Source: Streptomyces sp. NBC_00358
GTDB lineage: Bacteria; Actinomycetota; Actinomycetes; Streptomycetales; Streptomycetaceae
Length of the DNA: 64,000 nucleotides
NCBI RefSeq assembly: GCF_036099295.1
Contig: NZ_CP107976.1
Span: 8,308,001 to 8,372,000, forward strand
Direction: 5' to 3'
Shown here: positions 17,458 to 26,865 of the stretch, one piece after another
How the letters are laid out: each line of letters begins with the position of its first letter
Numbering within the stretch: the first letter of the stretch is position 1
Translations under genes and position numbers: made by a program
Notes under the pieces: model-generated
Seen by the model: only the letters and a program-made list of their open reading frames with translations
What the model was told of the DNA's origin: nothing
Database searches by the model: none

Positions 17458-17486
17458 TGTCGAGAAGCCGTGGCCGGCTCCGTCCC
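17458..17486 (+). promoter_or_regulatory. Candidate ECF42 promoter
   Basis: TGTCGA at 17458-17463 and CGTC at 17481-17484 are separated by 17 bp, about 50 bp ahead of the DGPF gene. As I recall the literature, ECF42 sigma factors use a TGTCGA -35 and a CG(A/T)C -10 element. The site would make the DGPF-sigma operon autoregulated. Confidence 0.65.
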
Positions 17487-17536
17487 AGGGGTGAACGCGA
17501 CCAGAATGGGTCGCACCAGCACCGAGGAGAGACACG

Positions 17537-17944
17537 ATGGCCAAGTACTTGCTGCTCAAGCACTACCGCGGCGCCCCGGCTCCGGTCAACGACGTGCCCA
17601 TGGAGCAGTGGACCCCCGACGAGATCTCGGCCCACGTGCGGTACATGAACGACTTCGCGGCGCGGCTGGAGAAGACCGGCGAGTTCGTCGACAGCCAGGC
17701 GCTCGGCCCCGAGGGGACCTTCGTCCGGTACGACGGCGAGGGCCGCCCGCCGGTCACCGACGGCCCGTTCGCCGAGACCAAGGACCTCATCGCCGGCTGG
17801 ATGGTGATCGACGTCGACACCTACGAGCGCGCCGTCGAACTCGCCGGGGAGCTGTCGGCCGCCCCCGGGGCGGGCGGCAGGCCGATCCACGAGTGGCTGG
17901 AGCTGCGCCCGTTCTACGGCGTGTCGCCCACCATCACGGAGTGA
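17537..17944 (+). CDS. YCII/DGPF-domain protein, ECF42 partner
   Basis: A 135-residue protein of the YCII-related DGPF family with the diagnostic TDGPFAETKD motif beginning near residue 74. It starts MAKYLLLKHYRG. The ATG is preceded by GAGGAGA with a 6-bp spacer. Its stop overlaps the start codon of the sigma factor, a pairing characteristic of the ECF42 group. The biochemical role of DGPF proteins is not known; an enzymatic or stress-sensing role has been suggested from fold alone. It is expressed with, and probably under, its neighbour sigma factor. Confidence 0.88.
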   Translation: MAKYLLLKHYRGAPAPVNDVPMEQWTPDEISAHVRYMNDFAARLEKTGEFVDSQALGPEGTFVRYDGEGRPPVTDGPFAETKDLIAGWMVIDVDTYERAVELAGELSAAPGAGGRPIHEWLELRPFYGVSPTITE

Positions 17945-19098
17945 CCGCTCCGGTGGACGAGGTCCTGCTCCGGAGCCTCACACCGAGCGTGCTCGGCATC
18001 CTCGTCCGCCGCGGAGCGGATTTCGCGGCGGCCGAGGGCGCCGTACAGGACGCGCTCGTCGAGGCCGTGCGGGTGTGGCCGGCCGACCGGCCGCTGGACC
18101 CGAAGGGCTGGCTGGTCACCGTGGCGTGGCGCCGGTTCCTCGACGCGGCCCGGGCCGACGCGGCCCGCCGCCGGCGCGAGGACCTGGCCGACGAGGAGCC
18201 GGCGCCCGGACCCGCGCCCGCGGTGGACGACACGCTCCAGCTCTACTTCCTGTGCGCCCACCCGTCCCTCACGCCGTCGTCGGCGGTCGCGCTCACGCTG
18301 CGCGCCGTCGGCGGGCTCACCACCCGCCAGATCGCCCGGGCCTACCTGGTGCCCGAGGCGACGATGGCCCAGCGCATCAGCCGCGCCAAGCGCACCGTCT
18401 CCGGCGTGGGGTTCGACCGGCCCGGCGACGTCGCCACCGTCCTGCGCGTCCTCTATCTCGTCTTCAACGAGGGCTACTCCGGTGACGTCGACCTCGCCGC
18501 CGAGGCCATCCGGCTGACCCGTCAGCTCGCGGCCGAGATCGACCACCCCGAGGTGGCGGGGCTGCTGGCGCTCATGCTGCTCCACCATGCCCGGCGCGCC
18601 GCCCGCACCGCGCCGGACGGCGGCCTGGTGCCGCTCGCCGAGCAGGACCGCGGCCGGTGGGAGACCGGGGCGATCGCCGAGGGCGTCGGAATCCTGCAGG
18701 CGGCTCTCGCCCGTGACCGGCTGGGTGAATTCCAGGCCCAGGCGGCCATCGCGGCCCTCCACGCCGACGCGCCCACCGCCGAGGAGACGGACTGGGTGCA
18801 GATCGTCGAGTGGTACGACGAACTCGCGCGGCTGACCGACAGTCCCATCGTCCGGCTCAACCGCGTGGTGGCCCTCGGTGAGGCCGACGGACCGCGGGCC
18901 GCCCTGGCGGCCCTCGCGACGCTGGACGACGCGGTGCCCCGCCACACCGCGGTGGCGGCGTACCTCCACGAGCGCGACGGCGACCTGGCGACCGCGGCAC
19001 GGCTGTACGCCGAGGCGGCGCGCAAGGCGTCCAACCTGGCCGAGCGCGACCATCTGACACGCCAGGCCGCCCGGCTCAACGCCCGCCGGGACCGCTGA
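17941..19098 (+). CDS. ECF42-type RNA polymerase sigma factor with C-terminal TPR-like domain
   Basis: A 385-residue ECF sigma factor, longer than the usual 180-220. The sigma2-like region covers about residues 5-85 and sigma4 about 105-165 (LTPSSAVALTLRAVGGLTTRQIARAYLVPEA split by linker residues). A helical C-terminal domain of about 210 residues follows, containing NEGYSGD and a TPR-like end. The GTG start overlaps the DGPF stop (GTGA). There is no anti-sigma gene beside it; in this group the C-terminal extension is thought to take over regulation. The likely target is its own promoter at 17458-17486. Confidence 0.88.
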   Translation: MTAPVDEVLLRSLTPSVLGILVRRGADFAAAEGAVQDALVEAVRVWPADRPLDPKGWLVTVAWRRFLDAARADAARRRREDLADEEPAPGPAPAVDDTLQLYFLCAHPSLTPSSAVALTLRAVGGLTTRQIARAYLVPEATMAQRISRAKRTVSGVGFDRPGDVATVLRVLYLVFNEGYSGDVDLAAEAIRLTRQLAAEIDHPEVAGLLALMLLHHARRAARTAPDGGLVPLAEQDRGRWETGAIAEGVGILQAALARDRLGEFQAQAAIAALHADAPTAEETDWVQIVEWYDELARLTDSPIVRLNRVVALGEADGPRAALAALATLDDAVPRHTAVAAYLHERDGDLATAARLYAEAARKASNLAERDHLTRQAARLNARRDR

Positions 19099-19441
19099 CG
19101 GTCGCGGGTCGCGGTCGTACACTCTCCCGGCGCCGTGAAACCGCGTGGCCGGGTGGCACTAGCCGACCTAGTGGCACCGCGTGGCCCGGCGGGCAGGGCA
19201 GCTCCGCGGCCGGGTCGGCGCTGCGGCCGGGGCGCCGCGCGGCCGGATCGGCTCTGTGGTCGAGGCAGCCCTGTACCTGGGCCGACCGCGCGGCCGGGCG
19301 CCCCCGGGCCCGGGGGCGGTCGACTCCGTGTGTGGGCGGGCGGCGGCCCGGCGGCCGAGGCGTCCGCGTCCGCTCGTACGGATGCCCGCCGCTTGCCGCG
19401 CACCCCTGGCCGACGTAGATCATCACGTGCTACGAAGAACC
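19099..19441. repeat. Intergenic region with degenerate GC-rich repeats
   Basis: 343 bp with no convincing gene. Variants of CCGCG(T/C)GGCCGGG recur at 19141, 19177, 19204, 19235 and 19286, with a related copy at 19221. A perfect inverted repeat, CACTAG-CCGAC-CTAGTG, lies at 19157-19173. It precedes the flavoprotein gene, so it may include its promoter, but no clear -35/-10 pair was found. Confidence 0.5.
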
Positions 19442-21007
19442 ATGCCTGTACACGAGGGATATGACGCCGTGATCGTCGGCGGAGGCCACAACGGACTGGT
19501 CGCCGCCGCCTACCTGGCGCGGGCCGGGCGGTCCGTGCTCGTGCTGGAGCGCCTGGGGAGCACCGGCGGTGCCGCCGTGTCCACCCGGCCGTTCACCGGA
19601 GTCGACGCGAGGCTGTCGCGCTACTCGTACCTGGTGAGTCTGCTGCCCCGGAAGATCGTGCGCGACCTGGGGCTCGACTTCCGGGTCCGTGGCCGTACGG
19701 TCTCCTCGTACACGCCCGTCGAGCGGGACGGGCGGCACACCGGACTGCTCGTCGGCGGCGGCGAGCGGCGCACCCGCGAGGCGTTCGCCAAGCTGACGGG
19801 ATCGGAGCGCGAGTACGAGTCGTGGCAGCGCTTCTACGCGATGACCGGCAGGGTCGCCCGGAGTGTGTTCCCGACGCTCACCGAACCGCTGCCCACCCGC
19901 GAGGAGTTGAGGGCCCGCGTCGACGACGGGGAGGCCTGGCGCATCCTCTTCGAGGAGCCCGTCGGCGCGGCCGTCGAGGAGTACTTCACCGACGACCTCG
20001 TCCGCGGTGTCGTCCTCACCGACGCGCTCATCGGCACCTTCGCCGACGCCCACGATCCGTCGCTGCGGCAGAACCGCTGTTTCCTCTACCACGTGATCGG
20101 CGGCGGCACCGGAGCCTGGGACGTGCCCGTCGGAGGGATGGGCGCCCTCACCGACGCGATCACCGGCGCGGCACGCGCCGCGGGCGCCGTGATCGCCACC
20201 GGTCATGAGGTGCTGCGGATCGACACGGACGGCGAGTCCGCCGAGATCACCTACCGGAACGCCGACGGCGAGGGCGTCGTCGCCGCCCGCCATGTCCTGG
20301 TGAACGCCTCGCCGCAGGAGCTCGCGCACCTCACCGGGGACGAGCCGCCCACTCCCGCCGAGGGGGCACAGCTCAAGGTGAACATGCTGCTCAAGCGGCT
20401 GCCGAGGCTCCGTGACACCTCCGTCGACCCGCGCGAGGCGTTCTCCGGGACCTTCCACATCGCCGAGGGCTACGAGCAGTTGGCGACCGCCCACGCCCAG
20501 GCCGCGGCCGGTGAGCTGCCCGCCGCGCCGCCCTCCGAGATCTACTGCCACTCGCTCACCGACCCCAGCATCCTCGGGCGGGAACTCGTCGAGCAGGGCT
20601 ATCAGACCCTCACGCTCTTCGGCCTCCACACGCCCGCCCGGCTCTTCGAGCGGGACAACGACGCCGTACGGGACGAACTGCTGAAGTCGACGCTGGCCCA
20701 GCTCGACGCGCACCTCGCCGAGCCGCTCGCCGACTGTCTGGCCACCGACGCGGACGGGCGGCCCTGCATCGAGGCGAAGACACCGCTCGACCTGGAACGA
20801 GACCTGCGGCTTCCCCGCGGCAACATCTTCCACCGTGATCTCGCCTTCCCGTACGCACAGGAGGGCACCGGTCGCTGGGGTGTGGAGACCCGGCACGCGA
20901 ACGTGATGCTGTGCGGGGCGGGCGCCGTACGAGGCGGCGGTGTGAGCGGAGTGCCGGGCCACAACGCGGCGAAGGCCGTACTGGAGTCCCTGGGCCAGGG
21001 AGGCTGA
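19442..21007 (+). CDS. FAD-dependent oxidoreductase, phytoene desaturase/PYROXD2-like
   Basis: A 521-residue flavoprotein. The N-terminal Rossmann motif is DAVIVGGGHNGLVAAAYLARAG (residues about 8-30 in two blocks), followed by VLVLER with the FAD-ribose Glu. The C-terminal FAD motif is GAGAVRGGGVSGVPGHNAA. It resembles the carotenoid-desaturase-like NAD(P)/FAD oxidoreductases. No carotenoid genes are nearby, so the substrate is unknown; it may oxidise an isoprenoid or an acyl intermediate. The ATG has only a weak GAAGAA upstream. A hexanucleotide repeat starts directly after the stop codon. Confidence 0.82.
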   Translation: MPVHEGYDAVIVGGGHNGLVAAAYLARAGRSVLVLERLGSTGGAAVSTRPFTGVDARLSRYSYLVSLLPRKIVRDLGLDFRVRGRTVSSYTPVERDGRHTGLLVGGGERRTREAFAKLTGSEREYESWQRFYAMTGRVARSVFPTLTEPLPTREELRARVDDGEAWRILFEEPVGAAVEEYFTDDLVRGVVLTDALIGTFADAHDPSLRQNRCFLYHVIGGGTGAWDVPVGGMGALTDAITGAARAAGAVIATGHEVLRIDTDGESAEITYRNADGEGVVAARHVLVNASPQELAHLTGDEPPTPAEGAQLKVNMLLKRLPRLRDTSVDPREAFSGTFHIAEGYEQLATAHAQAAAGELPAAPPSEIYCHSLTDPSILGRELVEQGYQTLTLFGLHTPARLFERDNDAVRDELLKSTLAQLDAHLAEPLADCLATDADGRPCIEAKTPLDLERDLRLPRGNIFHRDLAFPYAQEGTGRWGVETRHANVMLCGAGAVRGGGVSGVPGHNAAKAVLESLGQGG

Positions 21008-21037
21008 GCCGAAGCCGAAGCCGAAGCCGAAGCCGAA
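21008..21037 (+). repeat. Five tandem GCCGAA hexamers
   Basis: Five exact copies of GCCGAA start one base after the TGA of the flavoprotein gene. If read in the preceding frame they would encode an Ala-Glu run, so the stop may have truncated a variable tail; they could equally be non-coding slippage. Confidence 0.85.
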
Positions 21038-21070
21038 GCCGCGGAGAGCCTCCCCGCCAGGGGCAAGTGA

Positions 21071-21087
21071 TCTGACGGAGTATCAGA
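21071..21087. promoter_or_regulatory. 17-bp palindrome, copy 1 of a shared operator
   Basis: TCTGACGGAGTATCAGA lies 42 bp before the ATG of the nitronate monooxygenase-like gene. The outer five bases of each side are perfectly complementary. It shares the outer arms and the following AAAA with the site at 33701-33717. The format suits a TetR-family repressor. Confidence 0.6.
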
Positions 21088-21129
21088 AAAGGCCTTCCCT
21101 CGTCCGGAGGTCTGCGGCATCCTGCGCCC

Positions 21130-22242
21130 ATGCAGACGGAGCTGAGCAAGGAACTGGGAGTCGAGCACGCCATCTTCGGCTTCACGCCGTTTCCCGCCGT
21201 CGCCGCGGCCATCAGCCGCGCGGGCGGATTCGGTGTGCTCGGCGCGGTCCGCTACACCGCCCCCGCCGACCTCGAACGCGACCTCGACTGGATCGAGGCG
21301 AACGTCGACGGCATGCCCTACGGCCTGGACGTCGTCATGCCCGCGAAGAAGGTCGAGGGCGTCAGCGAGGCCGACGTCGAGGCGATGATCCCCGAGGGGC
21401 ACCGGCAGTACGTCAAGGACACCCTCGCCAAGTACGGCGTCCCCGAACTCGACGAGGGCGAGGCGTCCGGCTGGCGCATCACCGGCTGGATGGAGCAGGT
21501 CGCCCGCGGCCAGCTCGACGTCGCCTTCGACTATCCGATCAAGCTGCTCGCCAACGCGCTGGGCTCACCGCCCGCCGACGTCGTCGAACGCGCCCACGCC
21601 CAGGGTGTGCTCGTCGCCGCCCTCGCGGGCAGCGCCCGGCACGCGCGCAAGCACGCCGAGGCGGGCATCGACGTCGTCGTCGCGCAGGGCTACGAGGCGG
21701 GCGGGCACACCGGGGAGATCGCCTCGATGGTCCTCACGCCCGAAGTCGTCGACGCCGTGGGCCCGTTGCCCGTCCTCGCGGCGGGCGGCATCGGCAGCGG
21801 ACAGCAGGTGGCCGCCGCCCTGAGCCTCGGCGCCCAGGGGGTGTGGCTCGGGTCGGTCTGGCTGACCGTCACCGAGGCCGACATGCACTCGCCCGCCGTC
21901 ACCCGGAAACTGCTCGCCGCCGGCTCCGGCGACACCGTCCGCTCGCGCGCTCTGACCGGCAAGCCCGCGCGCCAGCTGCGCACCGAGTGGACCGACGCGT
22001 GGGACGACCCGAACGGCCCCGGCACCCTGCCCATGCCGCTCCAGGGCCTGCTCGTCGCCGACGCCGTCTCCCGTATCCAGAAGTACGAGGTGGAGCCGCT
22101 GCTCGGCACACCGGTCGGGCAGATCGTCGGCCGGATGAACAGCGAACGCTCGGTCCAGGAGGTCTTCGACGACCTGACCCGGGGCTTCGAGCGCGCCGTC
22201 GACCGCGTCAACCGCATCGCGGGCAGGGGGGAACAGGCATGA
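21130..22242 (+). CDS. Nitronate monooxygenase-like flavoprotein (NPD family)
   Basis: A 370-residue TIM-barrel FMN protein of the 2-nitropropane dioxygenase/nitronate monooxygenase family. QGYEAGGHTGEI and the phosphate-binding AAGGIGSGQQVAAAL are visible in the second half. There is no Shine-Dalgarno before the ATG at 21130. It overlaps the acyl-CoA synthetase by 4 bp, and a candidate operator lies upstream. In actinobacterial CoA-ester gene clusters such proteins often accompany ligases and thiolases and may act on acyl-CoA or nitro/enone substrates rather than on nitronates. The true reaction is not determined. Confidence 0.85.
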   Translation: MQTELSKELGVEHAIFGFTPFPAVAAAISRAGGFGVLGAVRYTAPADLERDLDWIEANVDGMPYGLDVVMPAKKVEGVSEADVEAMIPEGHRQYVKDTLAKYGVPELDEGEASGWRITGWMEQVARGQLDVAFDYPIKLLANALGSPPADVVERAHAQGVLVAALAGSARHARKHAEAGIDVVVAQGYEAGGHTGEIASMVLTPEVVDAVGPLPVLAAGGIGSGQQVAAALSLGAQGVWLGSVWLTVTEADMHSPAVTRKLLAAGSGDTVRSRALTGKPARQLRTEWTDAWDDPNGPGTLPMPLQGLLVADAVSRIQKYEVEPLLGTPVGQIVGRMNSERSVQEVFDDLTRGFERAVDRVNRIAGRGEQA

Positions 22243-23789
22243 GCACGGCACCGAACGGCTTCTGGGCCCAGGCCGCCGCCGACCCCGAGCGTGTCGTCCT
22301 CGTCACCCCCACCGGCGAGGAATGGACCGCGGGACGCCTGCACGCCGCCGCCAACGGGCTCGTCCACGGACTGCGCGCCGCCGGTCTGCGGCGCGGCGAC
22401 TCCTTCGCGGTCGTGCTGCCCAACGGCGTCGAACTCCTCGTCTCCTACCTCGCCGCCTCGCAGGCCGGTCTCTATCTCGTCCCCGTCAACCACCACTTCG
22501 TCGGCCCCGAGATCGCCTGGATCGTCTCCGACTCCGGAGCCAAGGTCCTCATCGCCCACGAGCGGTTCGCCGACGCCGCCCGGCACGCCGCCGACGAGGC
22601 GAAGCTGCCCGCGGCGCATCGGTACGCCGTCGGGGAGATCGAGGGCTTCCGGCCCTACGCCGAACTCCTCGAAGGGCAGCCCGGGTCGGCGCCCGCCGAC
22701 CGCACCCTCGGCTGGGTCATGAACTACACCTCGGGCACCACGGGCCGCCCGCGCGGCATCCGGCGCCCGCTGCCCGGCAAGCTCCCCGAGGAGTCGTACC
22801 TCGGCGGCTTCCTCGGCATCTTCGGCATCAAGCCGTTCGACGGCAACGTCCACCTCGTCTGCTCGCCCCTCTACCACACCGCGGTACTCCAGTTCGCGGG
22901 CGCGTCCCTGCACATCGGCCATCGGCTGGTGCTCATGGACAAGTGGACGCCCGAGGAGATGTTGCGTGTCATCGACGCACACAGGTGCACCCACACCCAT
23001 ATGGTGCCGACCCAGTTCCACCGGCTGCTCGCCCTCCCCGACGAGGTGAAGGCCCGCTACGACGTCACCTCCATGCGGCACGCCATCCACGGCGCCGCCC
23101 CGTGCCCCGACCATGTGAAGCGGGCCATGATCGCGTGGTGGGGCGAGTGCGTGGAGGAGTACTACGCGGCCAGCGAGGGCGGCGGAGCCTTCGCGACCGC
23201 CGAGGACTGGCTGAAGAAGCCCGGCACCGTCGGCAAGGCGTGGCCCATCAGCGAACTGGCCGTCTTCGACGACGACGGCAACCGGCTGCCGGCCGGTGAA
23301 CTCGGCACCGTCTACATGAAGATGAGCACCGGCGGATTCTCCTACCACAAGGACGAGACCAAGACCCGGAAGAACCGCATCGGCGAATTCTTCACCGTCG
23401 GTGACCTGGGCTGCCTCGACGAGGACGGCTACCTCTTCCTCCGCGACCGCAAGATCGACATGATCATCTCGGGCGGGGTCAACATCTACCCGGCCGAGAT
23501 CGAGGCGGTGCTGCTGTCCCACCCCGCCGTCGCCGACGCGGCCGCCTTCGGCATCCCGCACGACGAGTGGGGCGAGGAGGTAAAGGCGGTGGTCGAGGCA
23601 GCCCCCGGCCACGAATCGGGTCCGGCGCTCGCCGCCGACATCCTCGGCCACTGCGAGCGGCAACTCGCCGGCTACAAGCGGCCCAAGAGCGTCGACTTCA
23701 TCGCGGCCATGCCCCGCGATCCCAACGGGAAGCTGTACAAGCGACGGCTGCGCGACCCGTACTGGGAGGGCCGCGACCGGGCGATGTGA
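22239..23789 (+). CDS. Acyl-CoA synthetase (adenylate-forming)
   Basis: A 516-residue ANL-superfamily ligase that activates a carboxylic acid through an acyl-AMP to its CoA ester. The P-loop motif MNYTSGTTGRPRG is near residue 165; the hinge and A8 region reads DRKIDMIISGGVNIYPAEIE, with the catalytic Lys in PRDPNGKLYKRRLRD near the C-terminus. The ATG overlaps the stop of the flavoprotein, and GGGGGGAACAGG precedes it. The substrate is unknown; a bulky or alicyclic acid would fit the thiolase/DUF35 genes that share its operator. Confidence 0.9.
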   Translation: MSTAPNGFWAQAAADPERVVLVTPTGEEWTAGRLHAAANGLVHGLRAAGLRRGDSFAVVLPNGVELLVSYLAASQAGLYLVPVNHHFVGPEIAWIVSDSGAKVLIAHERFADAARHAADEAKLPAAHRYAVGEIEGFRPYAELLEGQPGSAPADRTLGWVMNYTSGTTGRPRGIRRPLPGKLPEESYLGGFLGIFGIKPFDGNVHLVCSPLYHTAVLQFAGASLHIGHRLVLMDKWTPEEMLRVIDAHRCTHTHMVPTQFHRLLALPDEVKARYDVTSMRHAIHGAAPCPDHVKRAMIAWWGECVEEYYAASEGGGAFATAEDWLKKPGTVGKAWPISELAVFDDDGNRLPAGELGTVYMKMSTGGFSYHKDETKTRKNRIGEFFTVGDLGCLDEDGYLFLRDRKIDMIISGGVNIYPAEIEAVLLSHPAVADAAAFGIPHDEWGEEVKAVVEAAPGHESGPALAADILGHCERQLAGYKRPKSVDFIAAMPRDPNGKLYKRRLRDPYWEGRDRAM

Positions 23790-23867
23790 CGCGCTTCGCC
23801 TTCCGGGGCTCTCGTGCCGCGCCACCTCACTTGACCTCGGCCTTCCGTGGATCGAGGATCACATGTC

Positions 23868-25367
23868 ATGAAGCCTGGACACGGCAGTACCGTCGACGGG
23901 GTGCTGCGCCGCAGTGCCCGGCGCACACCGGCGCGGCGCGCCGTCGACTACCGGGATCGCTCCTGGACGTACGCGGAACTCGACGAGGCAGTCTCCCGCG
24001 CGGCCACCGTCCTCCTCGGCGAGGGGCTCGTCCCCGGGGACCGCGTGGGCGCCTACGGCCACAACTCGGACGCCTACCTGATCGGCTTCCTCGCCTGCGC
24101 CCGCGCGGGACTCGTCCATGTGCCGGTGAACCAGAACCTGACGGGCGACGACCTCGCCTACATCGTCGGCCAGTCGGGAAGCACCCTGGTCCTGGCCGAC
24201 CCCGACCTCGCCGGCCGGCTCCCGGACGGGGTACGGACCCTGCCGCTGCGCGACACCGACGACTCGTTCCTCGCGCGGCTGGAGACGGCACTCCCGTACG
24301 ACGGTGACGAGCCGCGCGCCGACACACTCGTGCAGTTGCTCTACACCTCGGGCACCACCGCGCTTCCCAAGGGCGCGATGATGACGCACCGCGCCCTGGT
24401 GCACGAGTACCTGAGCGCGATCACCGCTCTCGATCTGAGCGCCGGGGACCTGCCGGTGCATTCGCTGCCGCTCTACCACTCGGCGCAGATGCACGTGTTC
24501 CTGCTGCCCTATCTCGCGGTCGGCGCCTCGAACACCATCCTCGACGCGCCGGACGGCGGACAGATCTTCGACCTGATCGAGGCCGGTCGCGCGGACAGCC
24601 TGTTCGCCCCGCCCACGGTGTGGATCGGCCTGTCCAACCGTCCCGACTTCGCCGACCGGGACCTGAGCGGGCTGCGCAAGGCGTACTACGGGGCGTCGAT
24701 CATGCCGGTCCCCGTGCTGGAGCGGCTGCGCGAACGGCTGCCGAAGCTGGCCTTCTACAACTGCTTCGGCCAGAGCGAGATCGGCCCGCTGGCGACCGTA
24801 CTCGGTCCCGACGAGCACAAGGGCCGGATGGACTCGTGCGGACGCCCGGTGCTGTTCGTGGACGCACGCGTGGTGGACGAGGACGGCAAGGACGTGCCGG
24901 ACGGGACCGCGGGCGAAGTCGTCTACCGCTCACCGCAGTTGTGCGAGGGCTACTGGGACAAGCCCGAGGAGACGGCCGAGGCCTTCCGTGACGGCTGGTT
25001 CCACTCGGGAGACCTCGCGGTGCGCGACGCGCACGGGTACTTCACGGTCGTGGACCGTGTGAAGGACGTCATCAACTCCGGTGGTGTACTGGTCGCTTCA
25101 CGGCAGGTCGAGGACGCGTTGTACACCCACGAACAGGTCGCCGAGGTGGCCGTCGTCGGGCTCCCCGACGAGCGCTGGATCGAGGCCGTCACCGCGGTCG
25201 TCGTCACCCGGGGCGAGGTCACCGAGGACGAACTGATCGCGCACGCACGGGAGAAGCTCGCCCACTTCAAGGCGCCCAAGCGCGTCCTGTTCGTGGACGA
25301 ACTGCCCCGCAACGCCAGTGGAAAGATCCTCAAGCGGGAACTGCGGGACCGGTTCGGCCAGGCGTAG
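23868..25367 (+). CDS. Acyl-CoA synthetase (adenylate-forming), second copy
   Basis: A 499-residue ANL ligase beginning MKPGHGSTVDGVL. The core motif LLYTSGTTALPKGAMMTHRAL is near residue 160; DRVKDVINSGGVLV and the C-terminal catalytic Lys (NASGKILKRELRD) are present. The ATG at 23868 is chosen over an upstream in-frame start at 23847 because GAGGAT lies about 9 bp before it. It is 78 bp after the previous ligase and probably in the same transcription unit. Sequence similarity between the two is limited to the family motifs, so they are likely to activate different acids. Confidence 0.9.
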   Translation: MKPGHGSTVDGVLRRSARRTPARRAVDYRDRSWTYAELDEAVSRAATVLLGEGLVPGDRVGAYGHNSDAYLIGFLACARAGLVHVPVNQNLTGDDLAYIVGQSGSTLVLADPDLAGRLPDGVRTLPLRDTDDSFLARLETALPYDGDEPRADTLVQLLYTSGTTALPKGAMMTHRALVHEYLSAITALDLSAGDLPVHSLPLYHSAQMHVFLLPYLAVGASNTILDAPDGGQIFDLIEAGRADSLFAPPTVWIGLSNRPDFADRDLSGLRKAYYGASIMPVPVLERLRERLPKLAFYNCFGQSEIGPLATVLGPDEHKGRMDSCGRPVLFVDARVVDEDGKDVPDGTAGEVVYRSPQLCEGYWDKPEETAEAFRDGWFHSGDLAVRDAHGYFTVVDRVKDVINSGGVLVASRQVEDALYTHEQVAEVAVVGLPDERWIEAVTAVVVTRGEVTEDELIAHAREKLAHFKAPKRVLFVDELPRNASGKILKRELRDRFGQA

Positions 25368-25414
25368 CGGACAGGGCCGCGGGGGGTGTCAGGAGCCCCC
25401 GCGGCCCTGTCCGC
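25367..25414. terminator. Bidirectional terminator, 19-bp perfect stem
   Basis: Bases 25367-25385 pair without mismatch with 25396-25414 around a 10-base loop. The stem starts at the last base of the TAG of the upstream ligase and ends 6 bp before the paaK stop. It can terminate both convergent genes. Confidence 0.85.
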
Positions 25415-25420
25415 GGCCGG

Positions 25421-26728
<1,308 letters not shown>

Positions 26729-26762
26729 CGCGCCCACTCCCTCGCCAACCATGCCATTCCGG

Positions 26763-26782
26763 ACGACCGATCATTCGGTCGT
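26763..26782. promoter_or_regulatory. PaaR-like operator upstream of paaK
   Basis: Perfect 8-bp arms ACGACCGA and TCGGTCGT flank TCAT, 10-35 bp upstream of the possible paaK starts. The core ACCGATCATTCGGT matches the PaaR core I recall from Corynebacterium (ACCGNNCGNNCGGT) at 9 of 10 fixed bases. Confidence 0.6.
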
Positions 26783-26865
26783 GCTGTTCCGGATCAGTAA
26801 TTCAGGTGTCCCGCGTCCGTGCAAGGGGTCCGGGCGCGCTTTTTTGTGTGCGTGTGATGCGGTGG

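Noticed and set aside
26838..26850. T-run after GC-rich sequence as a plus-strand terminator.
   Set aside because: No plus-strand gene ends there; both flanking genes are on the minus strand.
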